A DNA stretch of 64,000 nt from Arthrobacter stackebrandtii (GCF_017876675.1 NZ_JAGIOI010000001.1:3658001-3722000), one strand, 5' to 3'; shown: positions 32,803 through 41,995, counted from the stretch's first letter. A program made the numbers and translations. The notes: generated by a model not told the origin, from the sequence alone.

Positions 32803-35325
32803 TTAGCGTTTTCTGTGCGGGGCGTTGGGGGGCCTGCCAAAGCTGGCGTCCAGGAGCCTGCGGCTTTGCCGTTGCACGTCGTTGTCACTGGTGGCCAAGG
32901 CCGTGGCGAGATCGGCCAGCTTGCTGACCTGGGCCGCGTAGTCTGCACTGAGGCGCTGTGCCAGGGGAGTTGCGGAGAGGGAATCCCGCAGACGCCAGGC
33001 CATGGCGAGTGCGCCCTCGAAAATGCGTTGGCCGGTTTCGGCGCTGTTGGCGGCCGGGCCGGCGCCCAGGAGCATTACCGCGTTCAGTCGGGACTCATCC
33101 AGTCCCAGCATGAGCTTTTCCAGTGTCCGGTTGGCGGCACGGAGGTTCGCGGAGCTTCGGCCAAAGCGGCCCAGTTGCGTAGACATGAGTGAACCGTAGT
33201 AGATGACGAGGACAAGCAGGAGTGCAGACAGCGACACTGCCAGGGTCAGCAACCAGAATTTCAGGCCCGATCCAATGCGAGGTTCTTGGAGACCGTTGTT
33301 TTGGAGCCCCCTGGCAAGGTCCTCAAGGGCATCGACGATCTTGTAGTCGCCGTAGTCGCCATAGTCGCTGAAGCCGTATATGCCGTGTTTCCAGCGCCCG
33401 TCGTTGAGCCACGAGACCTTGCCCAATGCCAAGGCGCCGGTGATCACCGTCGGGGCACTGAACCTGTCATCGGCGGTGCGGAAAACAGGAATGATGGCCT
33501 GCTCGGCAGACATTTCCAAGCTTTCCGGCTCCAGCAGGGCCGGAAACTCCTGCTTGATGCGCCATAGGGCATCGAACAACACCTGTGGATCATTCTCACC
33601 CACGGCGCCATAGTCGGGTGACTCACCCAGGGCACTCAGATACTCGTCCGCATCGCGGATGGCCACTGTAATATGCATCGGACGCGAAAACGCGGTGGCC
33701 ACGTTTCTGCGAATGTAGTCCGTGTCGAGGCCGGTGGTGTCCCCATCGAAGAGCAACGATGCCGGTCCTTGCTTGCCCTTGAGTTCCCATTGCGGCGAAT
33801 CACCCAGCCCGGCCAGGACGCTGCCACTAACGATCATGGCGACCACCACAGTGGCGGCACTTCCAATGATCCACACGGTTTTATCCCGGATGGCCAAACC
33901 GCCCACGAAAGCAGCCACGCCAGCCACGACGGAGCCGGCCGAGGCTCGATTCGAGATGCCCCGCACCTTGTCAAAGACCTCCGGCAGGGCCAGATTCGCC
34001 ATGTCGAGCGCGGCCAGCAGATCGCGTGAGAGGGCTGGCGGCAGTCCAAGGCCGCGCCGGATCTCGCTGTGGTCATCGTACTGGCGTTTGCTGCGGGCCA
34101 GCGGATGCTTGAGGTGGTGGCGGAGCGTTCGGTTGATTGAGCTGACCTGGCGCAGGAGCTCGGTTTCGCCAGCCCGCCAGGCGGCAATTGTTGCCGCGCT
34201 TTGCCCTCCACGTCCCGGCACGCCAAGCAGTGTCTCCAACGCTGTCCGCAGGGCGGCCACACGCTTTTCCCTGATGACGCTGCCCGGCCGCTGCTCCAGC
34301 GTGGCAAGAAGCTCCTTGCCGCCCAAGGCAATCGGCGCAGCCAGGCGCTCCAAGACACTGCGGCCACCGGCAAAGCCACCCCGAACAGAGCTGGCCGCCA
34401 TGAGCGCCTCCGCTTCCCGTGCCAGCCGCGCAGCCTTCGTGGCAAAGTCGGCCACCATGGTGCGCGTGTCCTGACGCAGTGCCAGCCGGGAGTCGTAGGC
34501 GGCGGCCACGGTGGCGTCCTCGGTACGGGCCAAGGCGAGCGAATCGTCCCGGATCACGGCCCACGTCGCAGCGAGGGCCGAATTTTCGTCTTGGTCCACG
34601 GCACTGTGGTAGCTCGCCTCGAGTGCCTCGAGTTCAAGCACGACGCCGGCCAGCTGGCTTTGCGCCGCAGCGAGGCTGTGGAAGAGCTGCTCACGGCGAC
34701 GCCGCCGCGACAGCGACCACGCCAGGGCAACGATGGAAAGAACCAGCCCAGCAACAAAGCCGGTGAGCCAGAACGCAAGGTCTTGTATGGGCCCGCGGTC
34801 CACAAGGTCGGCGGTGCGTTGCGCTGCAGCCGCCACGGCCCCAGGCCCGTGACCCAGGGCAAGGTTGTCTCTATAGGCGTCGGCCAGATCAAATCTGTCG
34901 TAGCGGGCCTCACCCGAAGAATGCCCGTAGATCCCTGCGCCTGTGAAACGCCGCTCCGGCGGTCGCTCAGCAGCGGCCAGCTGGGAGGTGTCAAGGGGCG
35001 TCAGTGCCGTGCTGAGGATGGCGTCGGCACCCGGATTGCTGCGGCCGCTGAGTTCGTCATGGCTCAGCAAGCGATCCGTCACGAGCAGCCGCATTGGCCG
35101 CCACGTGGCAACCGGCCCCGGCAATGCTGCAGCAACGGTCTGGGCATTGATCCCGTACGGGTGATTGCTGCCCTCGACAATGATCTCCAGTTGGGCGGGC
35201 TTGTTGGCCGTCATGGCCTGCACCCCTGCAATGCCAAAGCCGGCCGTCGCAACACTTAAGATGAAGGCCAGCCAGGGCAGGCCAAAATGAGGCCGCTTCC
35301 GGACCCCAATGAGCTGGGTCGTCAT
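32803..35325 (-). CDS. Giant four-helix membrane protein of unknown function, paralog 1
   Basis: 840 residues. Helix 1 (about 15-35) follows VRKRPHFG; module A (about 43-180) contains EIIVEGSNHPYGIN and WRPMRLLVTDR and ends LALGHGPGAVAAAAQR; helix 2 is about 186-205, then RRRRR. A helical cytoplasmic region (QSQLAGVVLELEALEASY; LALARTEDATVAA) leads to helix 3 (about 484-506). Module B (about 519-685) repeats a SRPMHITVAIRDA version of the module A core. Helix 4 is about 689-710, and the tail holds GLDESRLNAVMLLGAGPAANSAE. Its ATG overlaps the glycosyltransferase stop (ATGA), so the two are translationally coupled. Function unknown. Confidence 0.85.
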   Translation of the reverse strand: MTTQLIGVRKRPHFGLPWLAFILSVATAGFGIAGVQAMTANKPAQLEIIVEGSNHPYGINAQTVAAALPGPVATWRPMRLLVTDRLLSHDELSGRSNPGADAILSTALTPLDTSQLAAAERPPERRFTGAGIYGHSSGEARYDRFDLADAYRDNLALGHGPGAVAAAAQRTADLVDRGPIQDLAFWLTGFVAGLVLSIVALAWSLSRRRRREQLFHSLAAAQSQLAGVVLELEALEASYHSAVDQDENSALAATWAVIRDDSLALARTEDATVAAAYDSRLALRQDTRTMVADFATKAARLAREAEALMAASSVRGGFAGGRSVLERLAAPIALGGKELLATLEQRPGSVIREKRVAALRTALETLLGVPGRGGQSAATIAAWRAGETELLRQVSSINRTLRHHLKHPLARSKRQYDDHSEIRRGLGLPPALSRDLLAALDMANLALPEVFDKVRGISNRASAGSVVAGVAAFVGGLAIRDKTVWIIGSAATVVVAMIVSGSVLAGLGDSPQWELKGKQGPASLLFDGDTTGLDTDYIRRNVATAFSRPMHITVAIRDADEYLSALGESPDYGAVGENDPQVLFDALWRIKQEFPALLEPESLEMSAEQAIIPVFRTADDRFSAPTVITGALALGKVSWLNDGRWKHGIYGFSDYGDYGDYKIVDALEDLARGLQNNGLQEPRIGSGLKFWLLTLAVSLSALLLVLVIYYGSLMSTQLGRFGRSSANLRAANRTLEKLMLGLDESRLNAVMLLGAGPAANSAETGQRIFEGALAMAWRLRDSLSATPLAQRLSADYAAQVSKLADLATALATSDNDVQRQSRRLLDASFGRPPNAPHRKR

Positions 35326-36449
35326 GGCTGGGTGCGCAGCTCCTCCGCGATCGCCAGCAGCTCCCGTGCGGAGGAATCCCAGCTGAACGTGGCCGCCTGG
35401 GCCACGGATGCCATGGAGCTTGCAGCCCATTGGCCCGGCTCTGCCAGCGCCTGCACCGCTGCGGAGAAGCCCGACGGCGAATCGGCTGCCACATAGTGCG
35501 CTGCCGTGCCGCCGACTTCCCGGAAGATGTCGGTGTCGGCCACCACCACGGGGGTGCCCAGTGCCATGGCCTCAACGAGCGGCAGCCCGTAGCCCTCGGC
35601 CTTGGACAAGGTGACCAGGGCAGTGGTGCGCAGCAGCAGCTCGTCGTACTCCGCGTCGGACACGCCGTTGTGGAACACCACCTGCGCCCCGTCGGGCACC
35701 AGCGCTTCAAGCTCCGCGCGCCGCCCGGGGGTGATGCGGCTGAGAAGGTGCAGCGTGAAGTCGGGCAGCCCTGCCATGCCGCGGATGAGCGTTTCCACGT
35801 TCTTGTACGGCATGAACGAACCCATGTAGGCCAGCGACTTCTCGGGCGCCACCGACGGGTCCCGCGGCGTCCGTTCACCCTGGGGAGCGTTGCCGATGAT
35901 GCGGACGGGCCTCTTCGTCAGTCGGTGTTTGCCCATCAGCGAGAGTGTCGTGTTGCTGATGGTCGCCACCACATTGGCACGGTTGAGCAGCACCCGCTGC
36001 GGCCAGTACGCCTTGTGGTAGAGACGCCACAGCAGGCGCACCGGCGCGGGAAGGAAGCCGGGGGGAGCCGGGTGCTCGTAGTAGATGAGGTCGTGCAGGG
36101 TCAGCACCAGCGGATACTTGCGCCCCCAGCTGCCCATGGTCTGCATGGGGCAGAACACCAGGTCGGCGTCGAGCCTGTTCACGTGCCGGGCCACAAACAG
36201 CTCCATGGGGGACAGCGGTGAGTTGACCTTCACCCAAGGCAAGTCCGGCAGCAGCGCCAGCTGGCGTTCATCATGAATGAGCATTGTCACATCCGCATAA
36301 GGTGCGACGGCGGCCATGAGGCTTGCGCCGTAGCGGCTGATGCCGTCGTGGTGGTCCATGCGGGTGAACCTGGCATCCATGACGATGCGCGGCCGGGTGC
36401 CGGCCGGTGTTTCGCCGGCGTGCTGCTGTGGGGGGACGGGCGGGGTCAC
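35322..36449 (-). CDS. GT4-family glycosyltransferase
   Basis: 375 residues with the two-domain GT-B layout of family 4. The N-terminal half includes DARFTRMDHHDGISRYGASL and LTLHDLIYYEHPAPPGF. The C-terminal half has AYMGSFMPYKNVETLIRGM and the nucleotide-sugar E-x7-E motif in SKAEGYGLPLVEAMALGTPV. It probably transfers a sugar from a nucleotide donor to a surface glycan or lipid; donor and acceptor are unknown. GTG start within the hydrolase stop (GTGA). Coupling to the two membrane proteins suggests cell-envelope work. Confidence 0.88.
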   Translation of the reverse strand: MTPPVPPQQHAGETPAGTRPRIVMDARFTRMDHHDGISRYGASLMAAVAPYADVTMLIHDERQLALLPDLPWVKVNSPLSPMELFVARHVNRLDADLVFCPMQTMGSWGRKYPLVLTLHDLIYYEHPAPPGFLPAPVRLLWRLYHKAYWPQRVLLNRANVVATISNTTLSLMGKHRLTKRPVRIIGNAPQGERTPRDPSVAPEKSLAYMGSFMPYKNVETLIRGMAGLPDFTLHLLSRITPGRRAELEALVPDGAQVVFHNGVSDAEYDELLLRTTALVTLSKAEGYGLPLVEAMALGTPVVVADTDIFREVGGTAAHYVAADSPSGFSAAVQALAEPGQWAASSMASVAQAATFSWDSSARELLAIAEELRTQP

Positions 36450-37405
36450 GGGGCGGGGTGCCTTTCCAGGAAGTTGTTGATGGCCTCGGCGGCGGGCTCC
36501 GGCGTCTCGTAGTGGATCAGGTGGCCCACCTTGTCGATGACCACGAGTTCACCGTCGGGCAGCAGCCCAAGCAGCTTGTGCTGGTTGGGAAGGGTTGCAA
36601 TCTCGTCCTCGGACCCGGCAATGAGCAGGGTGGGCAGCGCCAGTTTGGCTGCGACCTCCCGGACGGTTCCGCTGACGGATGCCTGGAATGCCTCCAGCAG
36701 CATGTCCCGGTTGGCGAAGCCGCTGAAGTAGGCGTGGTGCTGTCCGTGGATGAAGGCCAGCAGCGCCTTGTCGCGCGTCTTCGCCATGGTCACGCTCATG
36801 ACGTAAACAATCAGCTTGCTGCGCAGCAGCGCATTGCCCAGCCGGGCCGGCAGCCTGGCAGAGGCCCAGTAGTAGAAGACCGCCAGCTTGGTCATGACGC
36901 CCTTGGGCCCCTCCAGGGCGGGGGAGGCGATGGGGTTGACCAGGATGAGCGGGAAGACGCGCCCCGGGTTGGCCGCAACAAAGTGGCTTGTCACGATGGA
37001 GCCGAAGGAGTGGCCCAGCAGGACTGTGTCCGGGCCGAGCCCCAGTGTGTCCAGGAAGCTGGCGAGGAAGGCACCATAGCCCGGAACGTCGTGCCGGCCA
37101 GTTCCGTGGGTGCCCGGGGCAAACGCGGGGGAGGCGCCAAAGCCGGGGAGGTCGGGCATGATGATGCGGTGTTCGGGGAGCAGCTCCACCACCCTCTCGA
37201 GGCCGTGGTGGTCGCCGCGGAAGCCGTGGACCATGACGATCGTGCGGCTGGCTGGCGTGTCACAGGCCGGGGCATACTCCCAGTAGTGGACCCGGGTGCC
37301 GGAGCAGTCCGCGGTGCGAGCGGTGGCCCGGTCCGCCAGGTCCACGGCGATGGGTGCGCCGTCCGCCGTCGAACTTCGCTTGAAGGGCAGGAACTTCAGG
37401 GCCAC
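36446..37405 (-). CDS. Alpha/beta hydrolase
   Basis: 319 residues with the fold's landmarks: VMVHGFRGDHHGLERV (oxyanion region), nucleophile elbow GHSFGS (S133), acid candidate in AGSEDEIATLP and the histidine in IDKVGHLIHYETPE. A cap-like helical insertion lies around FYYWASARLPARLG. There is no signal peptide, so it is probably cytosolic. The substrate cannot be told. GTG start two bases after the aldo/keto reductase stop. Confidence 0.88.
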   Translation of the reverse strand: MALKFLPFKRSSTADGAPIAVDLADRATARTADCSGTRVHYWEYAPACDTPASRTIVMVHGFRGDHHGLERVVELLPEHRIIMPDLPGFGASPAFAPGTHGTGRHDVPGYGAFLASFLDTLGLGPDTVLLGHSFGSIVTSHFVAANPGRVFPLILVNPIASPALEGPKGVMTKLAVFYYWASARLPARLGNALLRSKLIVYVMSVTMAKTRDKALLAFIHGQHHAYFSGFANRDMLLEAFQASVSGTVREVAAKLALPTLLIAGSEDEIATLPNQHKLLGLLPDGELVVIDKVGHLIHYETPEPAAEAINNFLERHPAP

Positions 37406-37407
37406 GG

Positions 37408-38241
37408 CTAGTTGACCTCATTGGGGTGCGAGCCGGACCGCTGCCCGCGGTCCAGGGAGTCAATCTCGGCCATCTGGGCGTCGCTGAGGGCAAAGCCAAA
37501 CACGTCCAGGTTCTCGGCGATGCGGGTCGCAGAGCTGGCCTTGGGAATGACCAGGTGGCCCGACTGCACATGCCAGCGCAGCACCACCTGGGCCACGGAC
37601 CGGCCCACTGCGGCGGCCACGGAGGCAAGCACCGGGTCGGTGAAAATGGCGCCGCGGGCCAGCGGGCTCCACGCCTGGGTGGCGATGCCCAGCGAGGCAT
37701 GCAGCTCGCGCAGTTCCACCTGCGCCAGCCACGGATGCAGCTCGACCTGGTTGACGGCCGGCACCACGTCGGTGGCGTCAAGCAGGCGGTGCAGGTGCTC
37801 GGGCTCGAAGTTGCTTACGCCGATGGCCCGCACCCGGCCGTCGCGGTACAGGGACTCCAGGGCCTTGTACGTGGGGATGTACAGTTCGCGCGCCGGGGCG
37901 GGCCAGTGGATGAGGTACAGGTCCAGGTAGTCCAGGCCGAGCTTTTCCATGCTCGCGTCAAAGGCGGCCAGGGTGGAGTCGTAGCCCTGTTCCGTGTTCC
38001 ACACCTTGGAGGTGACAAACAGCTCCTCCCGCGGCGTGCCGGCAGCCACCGCGCCGCGGACCGCCGCACCGACGCCCTCCTCATTGGCGTAGAGGGAGGC
38101 CGTGTCCACCGTGCGGTAGCCGGCATCGATGGCCGTGGAGACCAGTGCGGCGCAGTCGTCGGCGGGGACCTTGTAGACGCCGTAGCCGAGGACATCGATG
38201 GCCGTGCCGTTGTTCAGTGTGTGTTTGGGGGAGCGTTGCAT
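37408..38241 (-). CDS. Aldo/keto reductase, 2,5-diketo-D-gluconate reductase type
   Basis: NADPH-dependent carbonyl reductase of the AKR5-like group, 277 residues. The catalytic tetrad is visible: Asp in TVDTASLY, Tyr in SLYANE, Lys in VTSKVWN and His in YLIHWP. IGVSNFEPEHL and IPKASSATRI mark the cofactor site. The physiological substrate is unknown. It begins 18 bases after the SorC regulator and continues the minus operon. Confidence 0.92.
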   Translation of the reverse strand: MQRSPKHTLNNGTAIDVLGYGVYKVPADDCAALVSTAIDAGYRTVDTASLYANEEGVGAAVRGAVAAGTPREELFVTSKVWNTEQGYDSTLAAFDASMEKLGLDYLDLYLIHWPAPARELYIPTYKALESLYRDGRVRAIGVSNFEPEHLHRLLDATDVVPAVNQVELHPWLAQVELRELHASLGIATQAWSPLARGAIFTDPVLASVAAAVGRSVAQVVLRWHVQSGHLVIPKASSATRIAENLDVFGFALSDAQMAEIDSLDRGQRSGSHPNEVN

Positions 38242-38259
38242 ACCAACGAGCCTACCGTT

Positions 38260-39270
38260 TCAGGCGCCGTCAAGGCCGTGCAGGAAGCCGAAGATGGGGT
38301 CCGTGGCGGCGCTGTCCTGCTCCACCAGTTCACGGGCGGTGGTCTCGTCCAGGATGAGGTCCGTGGCGAGCCCGGCGGCCAGGGCACCTCGCAGCCCGGT
38401 GATCTTCTTGCTGCCGGACACCACGCAGATCCGGCGCCGGACCCTCCGCAGGCTGTCCAGGCTGGGCCCGCTGGTGCGCTCGTTGAGCACAATGCCGTCG
38501 TCGCTGCCGTCGGAGCGGAAAAACACGGTGGCCACGTCCCCGGCGACACCGCTGGCCTCAAGCGCCTCGAGGTCGGTGGAGTCAAGGTAGCCGCCGCTGT
38601 AGACGTGGCTGGGGATGTCGGCATCCATGGAACCCACCCCGAAGATGGCGATCGTCATGCGCTCCTGCAGGTCCAGGATGCGGCGGACGCTGCGCTCCTG
38701 CCACATCATCGCCTTTGTTTCGGCCCGGTCAAAGAAGGCCGGGACCGGGAACTGTTCCACCTTCGCCCCGTAGGCGGTGCCGAAGCGGCGGATGATTTCC
38801 GAGGCGTAGGTGATGCCGGAGGTCTGCGTGTTGCCGGCCCCGTTGAGCTGGACGATCGTGGTGCCGTGCGTGGTCTTCCTGGTGAGGTGGCGGCTGACCG
38901 TGCTGACTGTGGAGCCCCAGGCGACGCCCACCACGGCGTTCGAGTCCACGAGGGGGCCGATGGTCCGGGCTGCCTGCATGCTGACCCGCTCCAGCACCTC
39001 GACCTCGCTGAGCATGTCGGAGACCGGCACGACATGGACCTCCACCTTGTAGCGCTTGCGGATGACCCGTTCCAGGTCGGGGGCGCGGTCCGCCGGGGTC
39101 TTGATCTGGATTTGCACCAGGCCAGTCTCGCGCGCCATGGACAGGAGCCGGGAAACAGTTGAGCGGGACGTGCGCAACTCCCGTGCAATCGCATCCATGG
39201 TTTGGTCCTGCAAGTAGTACATTTGTGCAGCACGCAGCGCATCCTGCTGCTTAATCCGCTTAGTTGGCAT
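38260..39270 (-). CDS. SorC-family sugar-binding transcriptional regulator
   Basis: 336 residues: an N-terminal helix-turn-helix (about 23-44, MDAIARELRTSRSTVSRLL) and a SorC effector domain related to sugar-phosphate isomerases (VVGVAWGSTVSTVSRHL, ICVVSGSKKITGLRGALAAG). Such proteins usually respond to a phosphorylated sugar or polyol. It is divergent from glpD, so glycerol-3-phosphate is a reasonable ligand guess. The ATG at 39270 has AAAGG 11 bases upstream; a TTG 9 bases earlier is too close to that site. Confidence 0.9.
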   Translation of the reverse strand: MPTKRIKQQDALRAAQMYYLQDQTMDAIARELRTSRSTVSRLLSMARETGLVQIQIKTPADRAPDLERVIRKRYKVEVHVVPVSDMLSEVEVLERVSMQAARTIGPLVDSNAVVGVAWGSTVSTVSRHLTRKTTHGTTIVQLNGAGNTQTSGITYASEIIRRFGTAYGAKVEQFPVPAFFDRAETKAMMWQERSVRRILDLQERMTIAIFGVGSMDADIPSHVYSGGYLDSTDLEALEASGVAGDVATVFFRSDGSDDGIVLNERTSGPSLDSLRRVRRRICVVSGSKKITGLRGALAAGLATDLILDETTARELVEQDSAATDPIFGFLHGLDGA

Positions 39271-39292
39271 GAGAAGCAACGCCTTTCTGCAC

Positions 39293-39304
39293 GTTTGTGC
39301 AAAC
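39293..39304. promoter_or_regulatory. Palindromic candidate operator between the SorC gene and glpD
   Basis: GTTTGTGCAAAC, a perfect inverted repeat (GTTTG-TG-CAAAC). It overlaps the -35 region of a possible glpD promoter with TATATT at 39313-39318. A further half-site CAAAC lies at 39330-39334. Confidence 0.45.
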
Positions 39305-39389
39305 CGGTTGACTATATTTTCCGTCTATTCAAACAATAATGGGAAGAGGCGCACAAGGCGCCACGGAACGTGACGCAAGTGAGGTCGTT

Positions 39390-41165
39390 GTGGGCATCTT
39401 AGGCAAGGCAGACAAAAACCAGGACTCAACCGGCGTGCAGCCACTGGCCCGCCCGCAGGTCGAAGCCCTCAAGGAACGCCCGCACGCCAAGGTCCTGATC
39501 ATTGGCGGCGGCATCAACGGCGTCGGCACCTTCCGAGACCTGGCCCTTCAGGGCGTCGACGTGGCGCTCGTGGAGCGGGGCGACTACTGCCAGGGCGCCT
39601 CCGGGGCGTCCTCCCACATGATCCACGGCGGCATCCGCTACCTTGAAAACGGCGAGTTCCGCCTCGTCAAGGAGTCCGTGGTTGAGCGCAACGGCCTCCT
39701 GAAAATTGCGCCGCACTATGTCAAGCCGCTGCAGACCACCATCCCGATCTTCAGCACCTTCTCCGGCATCCTCAGCGCCCCCATGCGCTTCCTGACGCAC
39801 AAGCAGGGCAAGCCCCAGGAGCGCGGGGCGTTCCTCATCAAGGCCGGCCTGACCATGTACGACTCCTTCTCCCGCGACGGCGGCACCGTTCCCCGCCATG
39901 ACTTCAAGGGCCGCAAAAAAGCACTGGCCGAAATGCCGCAGCTGCACCCGGAGATCAAGTACGCGGCCACCTACTACGACGCCTCCGTCCACAACCCGGA
40001 ACGCCTCACCCTGGACGTCCTGCAGGACGGGGAAAAGGCCGGCGCCGCCGCGCCCGGTGTCGAGCAGGCGCGCGCCACCAACTATGTTGCGCTGACGGCT
40101 GTCACGGACGACGGCGTTGAGCTCACCGACCAGCTCACCGGCGAGACCTTCACCTTCACGGCCGACGTCATCGTCAACACCACCGGCGCCTGGGTGGACA
40201 TGACCAACGCGGACATGGGTGCGGCCACCCGCTTCATGGGCGGCACCAAGGGATCACACATCGTCCTGGACCACCCCGAACTGCTGGCCGCCTGCAAAGG
40301 CCGGGAGATCTTCTTCGAGCACACCGACGGGCGCATCGTGCTGATCTACCCCATGGGCGACCGTGTCCTGGTGGGCACCACGGACATCGACGCGGACATG
40401 ACCAAGGACGCCGTGTGCACCGAGGCGGAGATCGACTACTTCTTCGATCTCGTGGGGCACGTCTTCCCCAACATCCTCGTGACCCGCGACGAGATCGTCT
40501 ACAGCTTCTCCGGCGTCCGTCCGCTGCCCCGCCACGACGAGACCGCACCCGGCTTTGTCTCCCGCGACTACCGGATCGAACGCGCAGACCGCACCATCGG
40601 TGGCAAGGTTGTGCCCGTGCTGAGCCTGGTGGGCGGCAAGTGGACCACGTTCCGGGCCCTGGCCGAGCACATGGCCAACGACGTCCTGGCCATTGTGGGC
40701 ACGCCCCGGAAGACATCCACGGCAAAGCTGCCCATCGGCGGCGGTGTAAACTTCCCGACCAGCAACGCCGGCATTGAGTCCTGGATCGCCTCCCACACGA
40801 GCGAGTCGGTGGACGCCGCACGCTCCGGCGTGCTCCTGACCCGCTACGGCACCCGTGCCGCGGACGTCATCGAGTACCTGGGCCGCGGCAAGGACACCGT
40901 CTTCAACTCAACCAGTGAGCTCAGCGACCGTGAGGTGGCCTTCATGGTGGAGAACGAGCAGGTCGGGCACCTGATCGACGTCATGATCCGCCGCACATCG
41001 CTCGCCTTCCGCGGCCTGGTCACGAGCGAACTGCTCGCCGAGACGGCGGAGGCGCTGGCAGGCCCGCTGGGCTGGAACGCGGCCCGCGTGGCTGACGAGA
41101 TCGCCCAAAGCAAAGATGTTCTGGCCCGTTTCCACGGTGTCCAGGTCCAAAGCTTGATTGCCTAA
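39390..41165 (+). CDS. glpD: Glycerol-3-phosphate dehydrogenase (FAD-dependent)
   Basis: Oxidises glycerol-3-phosphate to DHAP and feeds electrons to quinone at the membrane. 591 residues with the FAD-binding IIGGGINGVGTFRDLALQG, SSHMIHGGIRYLENGEFRLVKE, VNTTGAWVDM, GTTDID and VGGKWTTFRALAEHM. The start is uncertain: ATG 39339 has no ribosome site, while GTG 39390 has GTGAGG five bases upstream, so I chose the latter. First gene of glpD-glpF-glpK. Confidence 0.94.
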   Translation: MGILGKADKNQDSTGVQPLARPQVEALKERPHAKVLIIGGGINGVGTFRDLALQGVDVALVERGDYCQGASGASSHMIHGGIRYLENGEFRLVKESVVERNGLLKIAPHYVKPLQTTIPIFSTFSGILSAPMRFLTHKQGKPQERGAFLIKAGLTMYDSFSRDGGTVPRHDFKGRKKALAEMPQLHPEIKYAATYYDASVHNPERLTLDVLQDGEKAGAAAPGVEQARATNYVALTAVTDDGVELTDQLTGETFTFTADVIVNTTGAWVDMTNADMGAATRFMGGTKGSHIVLDHPELLAACKGREIFFEHTDGRIVLIYPMGDRVLVGTTDIDADMTKDAVCTEAEIDYFFDLVGHVFPNILVTRDEIVYSFSGVRPLPRHDETAPGFVSRDYRIERADRTIGGKVVPVLSLVGGKWTTFRALAEHMANDVLAIVGTPRKTSTAKLPIGGGVNFPTSNAGIESWIASHTSESVDAARSGVLLTRYGTRAADVIEYLGRGKDTVFNSTSELSDREVAFMVENEQVGHLIDVMIRRTSLAFRGLVTSELLAETAEALAGPLGWNAARVADEIAQSKDVLARFHGVQVQSLIA

Positions 41166-41254
41166 GGCCCCTGGGGGCAAAGGGGGCTCAAGAGGCCCCA
41201 TCCGAACGGGTGGGTCCTTCCTGCAGTAACTAACCAAACACAAGGAGTACAAAG

Positions 41255-41995
41255 ATGTCTCTTGGCATAGTGTTCGCATCCGAGGTCATGGGCACCATGA
41301 TGCTCACCCTTCTCGGTTGCGGCGTCGTTGCAAACGTCGCACTGAAGGGCACCAAAGGAAATTCCGGCGGCTTCCTGCTCGTCAACTGGGGCTGGGGCCT
41401 GGCCGTCATGGCCGGTGTCTTCGTCGCCGCCAAGTCGGGTGCACACCTCAACCCGGCCGTGACCGTGGGCCTGCTGGCCAACGGCAAGGCGGAGTACGCC
41501 CCGGACGTGGCCGTCACGTTTGCATCCACCATGACGTACTTCGGTGCGGAAATGCTCGGTGCATTCCTTGGCGCCGTCGTCTGCTGGCTGGCCTACAAGG
41601 AGCACTTCGACGGTGAGCCGGATGCGGCCACCAAGCTCGGCGTGTTCTCCACCGGCCCGGCCATCCGCAACTACGGCTGGAACACCGTAACGGAAATCAT
41701 CGGCACCTTTGTCCTGGTGTTCGTGATCCTCATGCTGGGCAACGGACCGGCCGAACTTGGGCCGCTGCCCGTCGCCCTGCTGATCGTCGGCATCGGCGCA
41801 TCCCTCGGTGGTCCCACCGGTTACGCCATCAACCCTGCCCGTGACCTCGGACCCCGCATCGCCCACGCACTCCTGCCCATCAAGGGCAAGGGTTCCAGCG
41901 ACTGGAGCTACGCCTGGGTTCCCGTGGTGGGCCCCCTCGTCGGTGGCGCACTGGGCGGCCTTGCAGCCAGCTGGCTGCCGCTCGTGGTTGGCTGA
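41255..41995 (+). CDS. glpF: Glycerol uptake facilitator (aquaglyceroporin)
   Basis: 246-residue MIP-family channel with six predicted membrane helices and the two pore half-helices HLNPAVT (NPA near residue 66) and INPARDLGPR. The Asp after the second NPAR is typical of glycerol facilitators rather than water channels. AAGGAG precedes the ATG. It lies 89 bases after glpD and 94 before glpK. Confidence 0.95.
   Translation: MSLGIVFASEVMGTMMLTLLGCGVVANVALKGTKGNSGGFLLVNWGWGLAVMAGVFVAAKSGAHLNPAVTVGLLANGKAEYAPDVAVTFASTMTYFGAEMLGAFLGAVVCWLAYKEHFDGEPDAATKLGVFSTGPAIRNYGWNTVTEIIGTFVLVFVILMLGNGPAELGPLPVALLIVGIGASLGGPTGYAINPARDLGPRIAHALLPIKGKGSSDWSYAWVPVVGPLVGGALGGLAASWLPLVVG

Noticed and set aside
33340-33375. 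Short tandem GTAGTCGCC-like repeats in giant paralog 1
   Set aside because: Only three units, in frame, coding DYGDYGDY; a local codon repeat, not a minisatellite or CRISPR.
35326-35430. A longer start for giant paralog 1, inside the glycosyltransferase gene
   Set aside because: The ATGA overlap and the aligned start of paralog 2 (RKPHFGLPWLA) fix the ATG at 35325.
37426-39162. A 578-codon plus-strand open frame opposite the reductase and SorC genes
   Set aside because: Antisense to two clear genes and low in complexity.
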